From: Platanthera guangdongensis
Lineage: Eukaryota > Streptophyta > Magnoliopsida > Asparagales > Orchidaceae
Assembly (NCBI GenBank): GCA_039583875.1
Contig: CM077159.1
Span: forward strand, 99,685,707 to 99,749,706
Direction: 5' to 3'
DNA length: 64,000 nucleotides
Part shown: in pieces, positions 10,901 through 20,204 of the stretch
How positions within the stretch are numbered: position 1 is the first letter of the stretch
Layout of the letters: each line of letters begins with the position of its first letter
Program-made: the position numbers and the translations under genes
The notes under the pieces: model-generated
Database searches by the model: none
What the model was told of the DNA's origin: nothing
The model's input: the letters and a program-made list of their open reading frames with translations, nothing else

Positions 10901-12066
10901 AGCCGCTTGGTTTTGTCTCTGAAAAGCATCCGGACTATGTCTGCAAACTCAGGAAGGCTCTCTATGGGTTGAAGCAAGCTCCTAGAGCTTGGTATGGGAA
11001 GATTGCAGAGTACTTGCAATTCTGTGGATACCTTACTTCTAACTCGGATTCAAGCTTGTTCGTCAAGAAGAAGGGAGAGCTACGAGTCTTGGTCCTGCTG
11101 TATGTGGATGACATGATCATCACAGGGAATTTAGAGGGGGAAGTAGCAAGGCTCAGGGCTGAGCTTGCTATACGCTTCGAGATGAAAGACTTGGGAGAGT
11201 TGCATCACTTTCTCGGTCTGGAAGTGGAGAGGAAGGAGTGCGGGGTTCTCATTAGCCAGAAAGGGTATGCTGATCGCATTGTGAAGCGGTTTGGCACAGG
11301 CGAAGGGAAGAAGTGCTCTACTCCACTGGAATCTGGGCTGAAGCTTCGACGAGATGAGGGAAGGGTTATTCATGATCCCTTGGTGTTCAGGGCTCTTGTT
11401 GGGAGCTTGATTTATCTGACGATTACAAGGCCGGATATCGCTTATGCTGTTGGCCGAGTAAGTCGGTATATGGCTGAACCAAGGCAATCTCATCTAGTGG
11501 CGGCGAAGGGAATTCTGAAGTATGTCAAGGCTTCTTCTGACATGGGACTCCTCTATAGAAGGGACTCGGAGTTTGCGTTGCTCTGGTACACGGATGCTGA
11601 CTATGGCGGTGATTCGGATGATCGAAGGTCTACTTCAGGTTATGTGTTCACTTGCGGTTCAGCTAGCATCTCATGGTGTAGCAAGAAGCAGGACTCGATG
11701 TCGGTTTCAACCACGGAGGCGGAGTATAAGGCTTTGGCCTTGGCTGCTCGGGAAGCCGTTTGGTTGAGGAGGCTTATAGAGGATGTTCATGAAGAAGTAC
11801 AAGGGCCTACTTTACTCCGGGGTGACAATGAGAGTGCTCTCAAACTGGTTAACAATCCAGTGTGTCACGCCAGGACCAAGCATATAGAGATTGATCACCA
11901 TTTCATCAGGGAGAAGGTGTTAGAAGGATCTCTGCTGGTCGGACATGTTCGGAGTGAAGATAATCTTGCTGACATCTTCACGAAGCCACTGTCGAAGGGG
12001 CCCTTTGAACGCTTGCGTAGCTTGCTAGGCTTGGTCACCACTTCCCACTTCAAGGGGGAGTGTTGA
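7981..12066 (+). CDS. Element N Gag-Pol polyprotein (1361 aa, uninterrupted)
   Basis: This is the self-contained copia polyprotein that packages, cleaves, reverse transcribes and integrates the element. Order seen: UBN2-type Gag (residues about 15-190); CCHC zinc knuckle C255-C258-H263-C268; aspartic protease WIVDSGC with D317; pre-integrase IWHERLGHVG (446 on); integrase with D534, D576 and E612 (35 residues between the last two); RT (about 860-1105) with YVDD at 1041-1044; and RNase H (about 1200-1330) with D1205, E1248 and D1282. All key residues are present and no stop or frameshift was seen. The first ATG in frame (7981) was chosen because the frame upstream is open only through non-ATG codons. 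The TGA stop at 12064 lies inside the 3' LTR, whose first bases supply the final Cys codon. The length is normal for the family. Expression may be compromised by the TATA-less 5' LTR. Confidence 0.95.
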   Translation: MEGSFARGLGIELLTPTNFKKWKSCMKSYLLGEELWEVVGGDERQEVTAAFGTAEQVRLWRRTNAKAEFILKRAVSPELFDHIIGCESAADIWTTIDELFNRKNVARLQFLENELARATQEDLSISKYFLKMKSLCAELSALDPDEPISEAKMKRHIIRGLRKEYVDFVTSVQGWATQTSLLELENLLASHESLARQMAGVNLNQEGSEALFSGKKKGWEGKKKKVQAAGEKETSTSYPPERSNAPKDWKKNLKCYRCHQRGHFKRDCKVKLHPGHAAGKEEACSRSEEVEWGGAFMTCTCVRALFAEDFNSEWIVDSGCGHHLTGDKLKFTSMQPYSGNEAIITADNTVYAVEKEGVVSLGIDQGPLTLRSVYHVSGMKKNLFSVTNAVDAGYHVLFGPTDVRFLRNVSAVKADVAHVGRRVKNLFVLSSNAYVDKMRDNDSAAIWHERLGHVGMDKLKAMTSRSLVRGLPKLSSFGDGYVCAGCQYGKAHRLPFDKSQTRSKKPLECIHGDLMGPTVTASLGGSRYMLVLVDDYSKYTWVYFLKEKSEAFRLFVEFKELVEGRLGLRIKKLRTDNGGEFVSSEFSNFCRKHEIQRELTCANTPQQNGVAERKIRHLTETCKCWLHAKDIPRSFWAEGMSCAAYVINWMPLSPINMKTPIELLLKEKPSVEHLRVFGSTCYRHVPDASRTKLDAKARKLVFVGYGERKKEWKCMDPVTKKFVVSRDVVFDELTSYGGGSVELTGSSKVDKAPVVAAEGLEEELAVSPAAPVASNSEAEPSGSGSRGSTAQCLPQVGVEPEEATEAVSKEPCLRRSKRVVKPPARYYDGNAVSFVSCFFAGPLDEREPANFNEATGVKEWDDAMKEEIDALNKNETWDLVPKVDGVTPVTCKWVYKLKKKADGSIDRFKARLVARGFSQQYGEYYEETFSPVAKMTSVRVVIALAASKGWRLWQLDVKNAFLYGEIDKDIFMDQPLGFVSEKHPDYVCKLRKALYGLKQAPRAWYGKIAEYLQFCGYLTSNSDSSLFVKKKGELRVLVLLYVDDMIITGNLEGEVARLRAELAIRFEMKDLGELHHFLGLEVERKECGVLISQKGYADRIVKRFGTGEGKKCSTPLESGLKLRRDEGRVIHDPLVFRALVGSLIYLTITRPDIAYAVGRVSRYMAEPRQSHLVAAKGILKYVKASSDMGLLYRRDSEFALLWYTDADYGGDSDDRRSTSGYVFTCGSASISWCSKKQDSMSVSTTEAEYKALALAAREAVWLRRLIEDVHEEVQGPTLLRGDNESALKLVNNPVCHARTKHIEIDHHFIREKVLEGSLLVGHVRSEDNLADIFTKPLSKGPFERLRSLLGLVTTSHFKGEC
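12045..12060 (+). other. Element N polypurine tract
   Basis: TTCAAGGGGGAG stands directly before the TGTTGAAATT start of the 3' LTR. It also encodes the last residues of the polyprotein. Confidence 0.85.
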
Positions 12067-13722
12067 AATTTGTGAAGTGGAAGTGGGTGACGGGACAGGC
12101 CGGGCGGCCTGGGGCGGACAACATTGGCGAACTAGGCGGACTGGGCAGACTGAGATGTGCGGCCTGGTGGAAGGTCTAGTGGAAAGCTGGCTGTCTTCTG
12201 AGCGGCTTGTTGCATGGAGTCCGCGGACTATGCGGCCTGATTTCTGCGGATAAGGTGTTTGCTGATTGGCTTTGCCAAGGAGCGGACCGAGCGGATGGAG
12301 GCTTGCGGACTGGTGCATTGCTCAGTGGCTGCGGGTGCAAGCTTGTGCTGATTGGCGATTTGGCTCATGTTTGCGGGAAGCTTGCGGACTGGAGTGTCAG
12401 CGGTGTGGGCTGTTGCGGACTGAGCTTAGAGCTTGGCTGAGGCCTTGTCGAGCTCTGGTGGCACAGCAGGCGATTTGCTGTGGAGGTCGATTGGCGGACT
12501 GGTTTTAGAGTCCGGGGATGGCTGCTGCGTTGGACAGTAGTGCGAGGAGCTGGCGGACTGATGGCGGTCTGTGCTAGGGTGTTTGGCGGACGGGAGTTTG
12601 TGTCCGCCATGCTCGCATTGGCCCTTGATGGTTTTGGACTTGGTCACACTTTGTGCCAAGGCCATGGTGTCCGCGGTATCCGCTGAGTCTGCTGTGACCA
12701 GGCGGACTGTTGCTGTCTTCCTTTGGTCGTGGACTTGTGGCGGATTGAGGTGTGAGTCTTGCGGACTGCCTCGGGTTGGTGCGGACTGCCATTGAAGGGG
12801 GTTGCTGTCTTGCAGTGGTTGGAGCTTTGCGGGCTGATGCCTTATCCGCATAGCTTCAGCGGACTGGAGAGGGTTCGCCAATGTTTGCCTTTCTCCTGGC
12901 GGTTTGCCTTGGTATCCGGCTAAGTCCTTGCGGACTCAGCGGACGGTGTTTTTGCTATCGCGCGGACTAGGGCGGTGTCGCTATCTTCTGGGCGGTGACC
13001 ACACTCCTCACCTTGCCTATAAATAGGACCCCCCTGGCAACCCTAAGTAACTTGAGTGAACAGTAAGTTGGGTTGGGCAAGGAGCTGCGGTCTGTGTTTG
13101 TCAGTCCGCGCGGATTGTTTCAGGCTGACGGTTTGCTGTGTGCAGGTCGCGCGGATAGCTTCAAGGAGCCAGGAGTTTGGCTGTGACTTCGGTCAAGTAC
13201 TTGGAAGTGTGCGGTCTCTGCGGACTCAGCAGGAGGTCGCTCTGCGGCTTGTCAGTTCTGTTTCATCTTTGCCAGCTTCAATAACCTGTCCGCCGGCTTC
13301 AGGCGGGTAGGGGTGTTCCTTAGTTCAGGTTCAGCAGGAGGCGAATAACGGTGTGTACGCGCGGCCTCGCGGCTTCGGCGGACTCTGCGTCTATTCGGCG
13401 AATTGCAGCATAGCTCGGGCGAGCTCAGCGGTCTCGGCGACCTCGGTGACCTCGCGGTCTCAGCGGACTCCGGTGCTGTCCGCCCGGCTTGTTTTTGGTG
13501 CTTTCTGTTTACAGCTGTGATACTAGCGAAATCATGTCTCGCTATGTATGCCTCGCATTGTAAAGAAGTGAATGAATAAAAGACCTGCTTGTGCTTCTAT
13601 TGTTTGTTGGCATTAACCTCTATTCCTTGGTTTCCGCTGGTTCAATGTGCGAACTGGGTAGTTCCGAAGATATTAATTTGGCGTTTGGGCTATCTTGCTG
13701 ACCACGTTGAGAAAATTTAACA
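12061..13722 (+). repeat. Element N 3' LTR
   Basis: The LTR runs from TGTTGAAATTTG to AAAATTTAACA, 1662 bp. It keeps the TATA box CTATAAATAG at 13017-13026, about 40 bp before the 'gtaacttgagtgaacag' block that likely lies in R. Confidence 0.93.
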
Positions 13723-13761
13723 GCAGCAGCATATACTGAATTGACAAAAGAAGTTATGATG
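13723..13761. repeat. 39-bp direct duplication flanking element N, right copy
   Basis: Partner of 6155-6193. It contains the same 'catatactgaattgacaa' core and ends TTATGATG. Confidence 0.85.
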
Positions 13762-15469
13762 CTGGGGTCACAACATGAGAAGGGCACAAGGGCCTTGGAA
13801 AGATCCTCTGGGGGCTAGACAACAACTCTCTCTGGAAGACAACTGAAGTAGGTTGAATCACATAGTGAAAGTAAGGACCTGATGTACACTGGGAAGACAA
13901 CTAGAGGTGGAACTGGAGCTTGAGGAAGAACAGCAGCAGCAACAACAACAAAAACTGAAGAAACAGCAGGCAAGCTCACCAAACTGAAGAAACAGTAGGC
14001 AAGCTCACTTCATAGGGCATCTCCCCCTGCCTAGATTCAGATAAGGCTGGATCAAGGCACATTGATGAAGGGGTTGCCTGAGGGAATAAGTAGGAGATCC
14101 TGGCAGAAAGAGCTGCCACTGACTGGAGTAATGGAGCTAAGGAGGTCTCCAATAGAAGAGATAGCCTGGGGGCTAGCAATTCATATATCCTGTCAGCTAG
14201 GGCTGGAAGATCTACTTGCTCAACAGCGATGTGAGCAGAGGTAGAGGATGGAGGTGGAGCTACTGGTGATGGTGGTGGAGAGCTGGTGGATGGTGGGAGT
14301 GATGGTTGAGGTGTGGGGATAGTGGATATGGAGGACAATGGGATTGAGATAGACGGTGTGAAGGTGGGTTGATCAATGATCTCTTGTAGAAGTTCCTGGT
14401 AAGATGTTGATGAGGAGGGTAGCTCAGGAGGTGGGGAGGGTGAGTCATCCATGAAGGAATCATCAATAAGATTGAAGGATGGAATTGTGGATGTTTCAAT
14501 ATCTGGTGGAGGGTAGGAATATAATGGATGGAATGGTTCTTCTGTGACAGTTGGAATTGGAGATGGTATTGATGTTGGAGATGGGCTGGAGATGATGATA
14601 GTGGATGGAGTTTGAATGGTGGATGGAACTGGAGAAGATGGAATTAGAGTAGGAGGAGAGGCAGCAGCAGACAAGTCATCTGCAGGGGCAAAGACTTGAG
14701 GGGAAGTGACTATTACAGTCCTGGTGCCTGAAGGTGTGCTTGAGGAGGGCATGCTGGGCTTGATGATCTGCCTGTCCCATTTACCAAATAGGGCACATGA
14801 CAATCTCTTTGAAGCATTAATGTGTATCCCAGATGATACTAACAATGCAGTGCATCTGTTCTGCAGAAAAAGGCCTAAAATCCTCCCAAAATTCACAAAA
14901 ATCTTATTAATTTTCTTTTTAATTAGGTCAAAGAAGACCTCTCCCCAGTTCAAATTCTTCTTGTCCACTATGGCTCCCATTAAGCAGAGCTGATACCTAG
15001 AAATGGTATCATGTGCTGAGTGCTTAGCCAATAGAACTTTCCCAACTACATCAGCCAAGAATCTACATTCCACAGACAGATTCTTCTTCAGCAGCTTACT
15101 AGGGTTAGCCTCAGAATGACCCATTCTTGCAAGCAAATCAGCAAATTCCTCTCCAGATAAATCAGCAGAATCCCTTCCAGAGCTTAACCCAAAAACTTAT
15201 GTCAGAATAGTTGGGGTCAAGGGTACCTGGGTGCCAGAAATTGATCCAACTATAATGTTTTGATCCTGGTTGTGGGCAGTGTAAACCCATTCCTTAATCT
15301 CATCAGCAGCAAGTTTAATCCTGGTGGTCATGATTGTAGCAAGTTTCTGCTCCTTGAACAACTCCAAAATGTCCTGGAAAACATGATCTGTTGTGCTGAA
15401 GGACTCCATGTCAATGTCAAAGCCAGCATCGAATTTCATGGCGGCAAGAACAGCAACAGAAACGGCCAT
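13762..15469 (-). pseudogene. Element A post-pol ORF, 5' half
   Basis: The ORF starts at an ATG at 15469 in good context (ACCATGG). A frameshift or stop near 15197 is followed by the next open part to 13976 and on towards N. The N-terminal 200 residues include 'VECRFLADVVGKVLLAKHS', then a stretch ending GRILGLFL. The same pattern is encoded in element B at 40628-40945. It resembles the 'putative plant transposon protein' domain found in plant retroelement ORFs; that assignment is from memory of the family. A long Pro/Ser/Thr-rich linker (about 14030-14720) follows. The 3' half resumes at 6193 beyond element N. This long ORF corresponds in position to the envelope-like ORF of Sireviruses, but nothing in it looks like an envelope. 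Confidence 0.7.
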
Positions 15470-15581
15470 GGTTACCTGCAAAGAATCAACAAACAAAACG
15501 ACCAGGTGTAGAAATGTTTGGAGGGAAAGAAAGTCTTTGTAGAGAAATCGAAAGCGCAAAGGGAGAACGACGGCAAAAAAT
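15470..15581 (-). promoter_or_regulatory. Leader of the element A post-pol ORF
   Basis: About 110 nt separate the TATA-like box from the ATG. On the minus strand the leader is pyrimidine-rich and ends TTCTTTGCAG just before GTAACCATGG. That resembles a 3' splice site, which leaves open expression from a spliced transcript. Confidence 0.4.
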
Positions 15582-15593
15582 GAATTTTATATT
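15582..15593 (-). promoter_or_regulatory. TATA-like box upstream of the element A post-pol ORF
   Basis: On the minus strand, AATATAAAATTC lies about 115 nt before the ATG and just after the palindrome array. Element B has a TATA box at the matching place (41384-41394). Confidence 0.5.
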
Positions 15594-15880
15594 AGGGTTC
15601 GACGCAGAAAAGGAAAGATCGTTGAACTCAGTTCGACGATCGGGGCTTCTAAAGGAATCTGAAGAGTCTTCAATATCCTCGATCTCCATTCGACGATATT
15701 GGAGAGCGTTGAGCTCTGTTCGATGATAGTTCAGAGAACAAATCGTCGAGCGCCGTTTGACGATCGTTGACCTGGAGAGATAGTTCATACTATCTGAGAA
15801 GCGCTGAACTCAGGTCGACGATTTCGGAAATCTTCGATCTCCGTTCGACGATCTGGGGGAAAATCGTCGAGCGCAGTTCA
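15594..15880 (-). repeat. TCGTCGA-type palindrome array between pol and the post-pol ORF of element A
   Basis: At least eight units are seen, such as GTTGAACTCAGTTCGACGAT, 'cgatctccattcgacgat' and 'aatcgtcgagcgccgtttga'. They are the same dyads as in the U3 of this element's LTRs. The array is not part of an ORF with recognisable function. It ends next to the TATA-like box. Confidence 0.8.
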
Positions 15881-15966
15881 GAGACAAAGAAAAACTCTAG
15901 ACACTAAGAAAAATCAAGATGTTTGCCTAGTCTTGGTCAATTTTTGAACTTTTAAAATCTTGGATA
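15881..15966. other. Short spacer after the element A pol stop
   Basis: About 85 bp of AT-rich sequence lie between the RNase H stop and the palindrome array. Nothing else is recognised. Confidence 0.5.
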
Positions 15967-16710
15967 TTATTTTAGACTTCCTCCATCTAACATTCCTAAC
16001 TGATTTAGGAAGAAGGTGTGTTTCTTTTCATCCAAGTGCTTGGTGAAAATATCTCCCCTTTGTAAATCAGTTGGGATATATTGCAGTTCAATTTTATTCT
16101 TTTCAACATTATCCCTTAAGAAGTGATGCCTAATTTCTATGTGTTTTGTCCTACTATGGAGGACTGGATTTTGAGCTATAGAAATAGCATTGGTATTATC
16201 ACAAAAGATTTTAGACTTCTCTAAGTTGTAGCTATATTCTAGGAGTTGGTTTTGAATCCACAAGATTTGTGAACAACAACTGCCTGCAGCCATATATTCA
16301 GCTTCAGCAGTTGTAGTTGACACAGAAGTTTGTTTCTTGCAAAACCAAGAGACAAGTCTGTCACCAAGGAACTGACAAGTTCCACTGGTGCTTTTCCTGT
16401 CAATTCTACATCCAGCATAATCAGCATTAGAAAATCCAGTTAAATCAAATGCTGAATCTTTTGGATACCAGAGACCTAGATTTGGACAACTTTTAACATA
16501 CCTGAGAATCCTCTTTATTAATGTTAGGTGTGACTCTCTATGGCTTACTTGGAACCTATCACATATACATGTAGCAAACATTATATCTAGTCTACTAGCT
16601 GTAAGGTACAGTAAAGAGCCAATCATTGATCTATATGTTGTCTGATCAACAGGTTTCCCATGTTCATCAGCATCCAATACAGCATTGGTAGGCATGGGTA
16701 TTTTATACAA
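15967..16710 (-). pseudogene. Element A RNase H domain and end of RT
   Basis: The frame encodes the C-terminal part of a copia Pol: the end of RT (YLTASRLDIMFA), then RNase H with NADYAGC, TTAEAEYMAAGS, CDNTNAIS and HIEIRHHFLRDN motifs. It would degrade RNA in RNA-DNA hybrids during reverse transcription. It ends at a natural-looking stop at 15967. It is offset in frame from the RT segment to its right by a small indel near 16700, so the polyprotein is broken here. The catalytic pattern of acidic residues looks intact. Confidence 0.85.
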
Positions 16711-17177
16711 GATGCTTCAGACATGCCAAATTTCTTAACAAATTCATTTGCATACTTGGTTTGAGAAATAAAGATGCCTTCAGCATGTTGCTTGACTTGC
16801 AACCCTAGGAAGAAGGATAGCTCACCCATGCTACTCATTTCAAATTTAGAATGCATTAGGTTGGAAAACCTTCTGCACAATTTTGAATCAGTAGAACCAA
16901 AAATAATATCATCTACATAAATATGTACTAGTAGGGTATGGGACTTATGGGTTCTAATGAAAAGAGTTTGGTATACTCTAGCCCTTATAAATCCATTTTC
17001 CAAAAGGAAGCATGCTAGGGTCTCATACCATGCTCTAGGAGCTTGCTTGAGACCATATAATGCTTTGTTCAACTTAAAAACATAATCAGGATAAGTTGGA
17101 GAGATAAAACCTGGAGGTTGTCTGACATATACTTCTTCCTTGATGTCTCCATTTAGAAATGCACTTTTCACATCCAT
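16623..17177 (-). pseudogene. Element A reverse transcriptase, catalytic half
   Basis: The frame encodes [32 protein letters not shown] and the active-site IYVDDIIFGST, all hallmarks of copia RT. A one-base insertion near 17205 separates it from the preceding pol segment, and a second indel near 16700 separates it from RNase H. The protein would act inside virus-like particles. The disruption makes the copy defective. Confidence 0.85.
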
Positions 17178-18190
17178 CTGATATACCTTGAATCCTTTAT
17201 GTGTGCATAAGCTAAAAATATTCTGATGGCTTCCAATCTTGCAACTGGTGCAAAAGTCTGGTCATAGTCTATTCCTTCTTCTTGAGAATATCCTTGAGCA
17301 ACTAGCCTTGCCTTGTTCCTTACAATTACTCCTTGATCATCCAGTTTGTTTCTGAACACCCACTTTGTTCCAACAATGGAGTGATCCTTAGGCTTTGGCA
17401 CTAGTTCCCACACTTTGTTCCTTTCAAATTGATGCAACTCTTCTTGCATTGCAATGATCCAGTGTGGATCTTGCTCTGCATCTTGAATGGACTGAGGTTC
17501 AATTTGAGATAGGAAGCAAGTGTGCAGCAGGTTTTGGTTGACCTGATTTCTGGTTTGCACACCAGCTGAGATGTCTCCAATTATTTGGGAAATTGGATGA
17601 TCTCTTGATGTTACTAAATCAACAAGGGGTGTTGATTGTTCACCAACCTGTGTTGTTGTTTCCTCTTGTGGTACAACAACTAGCTCTTCAAGTTGTTTTT
17701 CAATATGTTGAATACTTTCTTCATCTTCACTGCTTTCCTCTTTTTGAGTAACCTGTAACTTGTTCAAGTCTTCAACAAGAGAATGTTCCTGCAAAGGTTC
17801 TATGGTAGAAGAGATCTTCTCCTTGAAAGACATGTTAGATTCATCAAATGATATATGAACAGATTCCTCAATTTTTAGAGATAATTTATTATAAACCCTA
17901 TAAGCCTTACTAATCATGGAGTATCCCAGAAACACTCCTTCATCAGCTTTAGCTTGAATTTTTGCTAAATATTTCTTGTCATTATTATGTATATAACAAA
18001 TACAACCAAAAACTCTAAAATAATCAACTTTAGGTTTCTTCCCTTTGAGTAATTCATAGGGAGTCTTACCCTTTAGTTTATATATCAAACTTCTATTCAG
18101 CACATAGTTGGAGGTGTTCACTGCCTCTGCCCAAAAGGATAGAGGAAGGTGAGCATCTGACAACAATGTAGTGGCAGATTCAATAAGGGT
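17168..18190 (-). pseudogene. Element A integrase C-terminal part and RT N-terminal part
   Basis: The frame continues directly after an in-frame TGA (18191-18193). It encodes the end of the integrase core ([19 protein letters not shown]), a chromatin-proximal region ([16 protein letters not shown]), a variable acidic linker, and the start of RT ([51 protein letters not shown]). The preceding stop is in the same frame, so one nonsense change separates the two integrase parts. Confidence 0.85.
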
Positions 18191-19120
18191 TCAATTTTTC
18201 CTTTCAGCTACCCCATTTTGTTGAGGAGTTCTAGGAGCTGAGAAAGTGTGCCTGATCCCTTCACTCTGACAGAGCTCTTGCATAAGAAGAGAATCAAACT
18301 CTATCCCATGATCACTTCTGATCAGGGCAATGTGAGTATTGAACTCAATCTGTATGCATTTGAGAAACTCTGTCAAACACTTAAAGTTATCAGACTTCTT
18401 CCTCAGAAAGAACACCCAAGTGAATCTAGAGAAGTCATCTACAACTACTAAAGTGTAAGATTTCCCTCGTAGGCTTTGTAGTGTGATGGGTCCAAAAAGA
18501 TCCATGTGTAACAGATACAATATCCTAGGTGAATCACTCTTATTAAGTGACTTAAAACTATTTTTAGTTTGCTTGCCTAATTGACAAGCCCTGCAGAGTC
18601 CTTCCTTCTTGTATGGGCCAGAAGGTAGTCCTCTAACAAGGTTGTCCTTGGATAGCCTAGCAATAGTTCTAAGGTTTAAGTGTCCTAGTCTCTTATGCCA
18701 TAAAATGTTTGGTATACAAACAGAATTGAACAAGCAAATATCTACATCTGTTGAAAGAAAATCTACTAGATAGATGTTACCTTTCCTGTTACTTGTCAAC
18801 ACAATTGTGTTGTCCTCTGACTTGATCTTGCATAAAGCTTTGCTGAAGGTCACCTGGTAGCCTTCATCACACAGCTGACTGATGCTTATTAAGTTGTGAT
18901 TCAGTCCTTCCACGTAAGCTACCTTCTTGAATGTTACTGATCCAATATGGACTGCACCATATCCTTTAGTTTGTCCAAAGTTTGAATCACCAAAGATAAC
19001 TTTGGGTACAAGCTTGGCTCTAAAGGATGTGAGGTTGTCCTTGTTTCCTGTCATGTGCTTAGAGCACCCACTATCCAAGTACCATTGCTGGTTTGATGTT
19101 GGATAGGTCTTCACCTGCAC
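18191..19120 (-). pseudogene. Element A protease and integrase core
   Basis: Protease motif WYLDSGCSKHMTG carries the catalytic Asp. Next come the pre-integrase zinc region (LWHKRLGHLNLRTI, CRACQLGKQ) and the integrase core with VVDDFSRFTWVFF, IRSDHGIEFD and PQQNGVAERKN. The DDE residues are all readable. The frame stops directly after the ERKN motif because of a nonsense codon. Protease would mature Gag-Pol, and integrase would insert the cDNA. Confidence 0.88.
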
Positions 19121-19150
19121 ATAGAATAATTCATTTGTTTTTGACCTAGT

Positions 19151-20204
19151 TTACCATGGGCCTAGGTTGATACCCTTTAAACTCAGAAATAAAAGACATC
19201 CCAGGTTGACTCTTATAACCTTCAGGATGATATCTCCTTGGAGGTATAATCCATTCAGTATAAGGGTTAAAGATTTGGGATGAAGGACCCCTAGGATTAG
19301 ATTTTGATTTGCCCTTGAAGGGATTCCCAGAGCTCTAATCTCTGTTCGACGATTGTGGAGCTGCGTTCGACGATCTTGGGTCAGATCATCGAGCTCCGTT
19401 CGACGGTCGACTATGGCAGAGTTCAGGAATTTGAGATCGTCGACCTGAGTTCGACGATTTTGCCTGAGATCGTCGATCTGTGTTCGGCGATCGTCGAGCT
19501 CCATTCGACGATTTCTGCTGGAACTTAGTTTTCTTGGGCAGATCAGAATTTTTCCTAGCTACCTCTACAACTCCCTTCCCTTTGTCAGAAATGAACTTGA
19601 TTGGAGTTGTTAGAACTATGGGTTGGTTGGATGAAGCACCCAAGCCCAGTGTACTATTAAATCTGGAGTTCACTGTGCTTGTGATGTCCATCAGCTTGAT
19701 ACTTCTCTCATTGAGGGATTCTTCAAGCTTCTTGGCCTCAGATAGCTCACCTTTCAGTGAAGCTATCTGCTCCCTACAGCACTCTAACTCCTGAGAGAGT
19801 TTGAGGTTTTCTGACTTTAAGGTATTATGTTCAGATAAATGATTTCTGAGAGAGATAATTTCTTTCTCAGATTTTAGCAGGTCTAAACATAAAGCTTTAA
19901 ACTCAGATTTAAAGTCCTCTGAATTGAAATCAAAAGAACTGATTACCTGATCTTCTTCAAGTTGAGTCTCTGAGTCTGACTCTGACTCTTCTTCATCTGA
20001 ATTATGTTGAGAGGCATTGATTGCCATCATGCAGAACTCCTTCTCTTCTGCATCATCTTCATCATCACTGGAGCTGGATGAGGCTTCTGACTCCTCTTCA
20101 GTTTCACTTCAGGATTCAGCAACAAATCCCTTCCTTGTGTGTTTGTTCTTGCTTGTGGAGGGTTTGCCATTGTTACTTTTCTTGAAGTCCTTTTCTCTTC
20201 TTCT
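19151..20204 (-). pseudogene. Element A Gag C-terminal coiled-coil region
   Basis: Frames at 19386-20030 and neighbours encode an acidic Ser/Glu-rich stretch, then heptad-like sequence with LKSENLKLSQELECCREQ, typical of a coiled coil. A basic Asn/Ser/Arg region follows. Stops and frameshifts near 20030-20205 break it from the zinc-knuckle part. A palindrome array (19330-19515) is embedded here and gives repeated 'RRTELDDL'-like peptides. A long coiled-coil Gag extension is characteristic of Sireviruses. Confidence 0.7.
19325..19515 (-). repeat. TCGTCGA-type palindrome array inside element A gag
   Basis: At least eight units are present, such as TCGTCGACCTGAGTTCGACG and TCGTCGAGCTCCATTCGACG. 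They are the same dyads as in the LTR U3 and in the pol/post-pol spacer. Confidence 0.82.

Larger units (their letters stand above)
6194..13722 (+). mobile_element. Element N: complete Ty1-copia element with an intact polyprotein, nested in element A
   Basis: Two GC-rich LTRs of about 1.66 kb (to 7848, and 12061-13722) flank a primer site, a single gag-pol frame and a polypurine tract. A partial third copy of the LTR and gag lies at 57078-59603. The LTRs differ at about 52 positions by eye (about 3%). The left LTR lacks a clean TGTTG start: the flank reads TGATG where the right LTR reads TGTTG. N is inserted in the post-pol ORF of A, in opposite orientation. The family is GC-rich and full of the word GCGGACT, unlike its AT-richer host. 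Confidence 0.93.

Noticed and set aside
12426..12881. Antisense frame of 151 codons kept in all three N LTR copies (also 6554-7009 and 57401-57856)
   Set aside because: It is Pro/Gln/Ser-rich, starts only at a non-ATG codon and lies in GC-rich repeats poor in stop codons. Length conservation follows from LTR identity, not from a gene.
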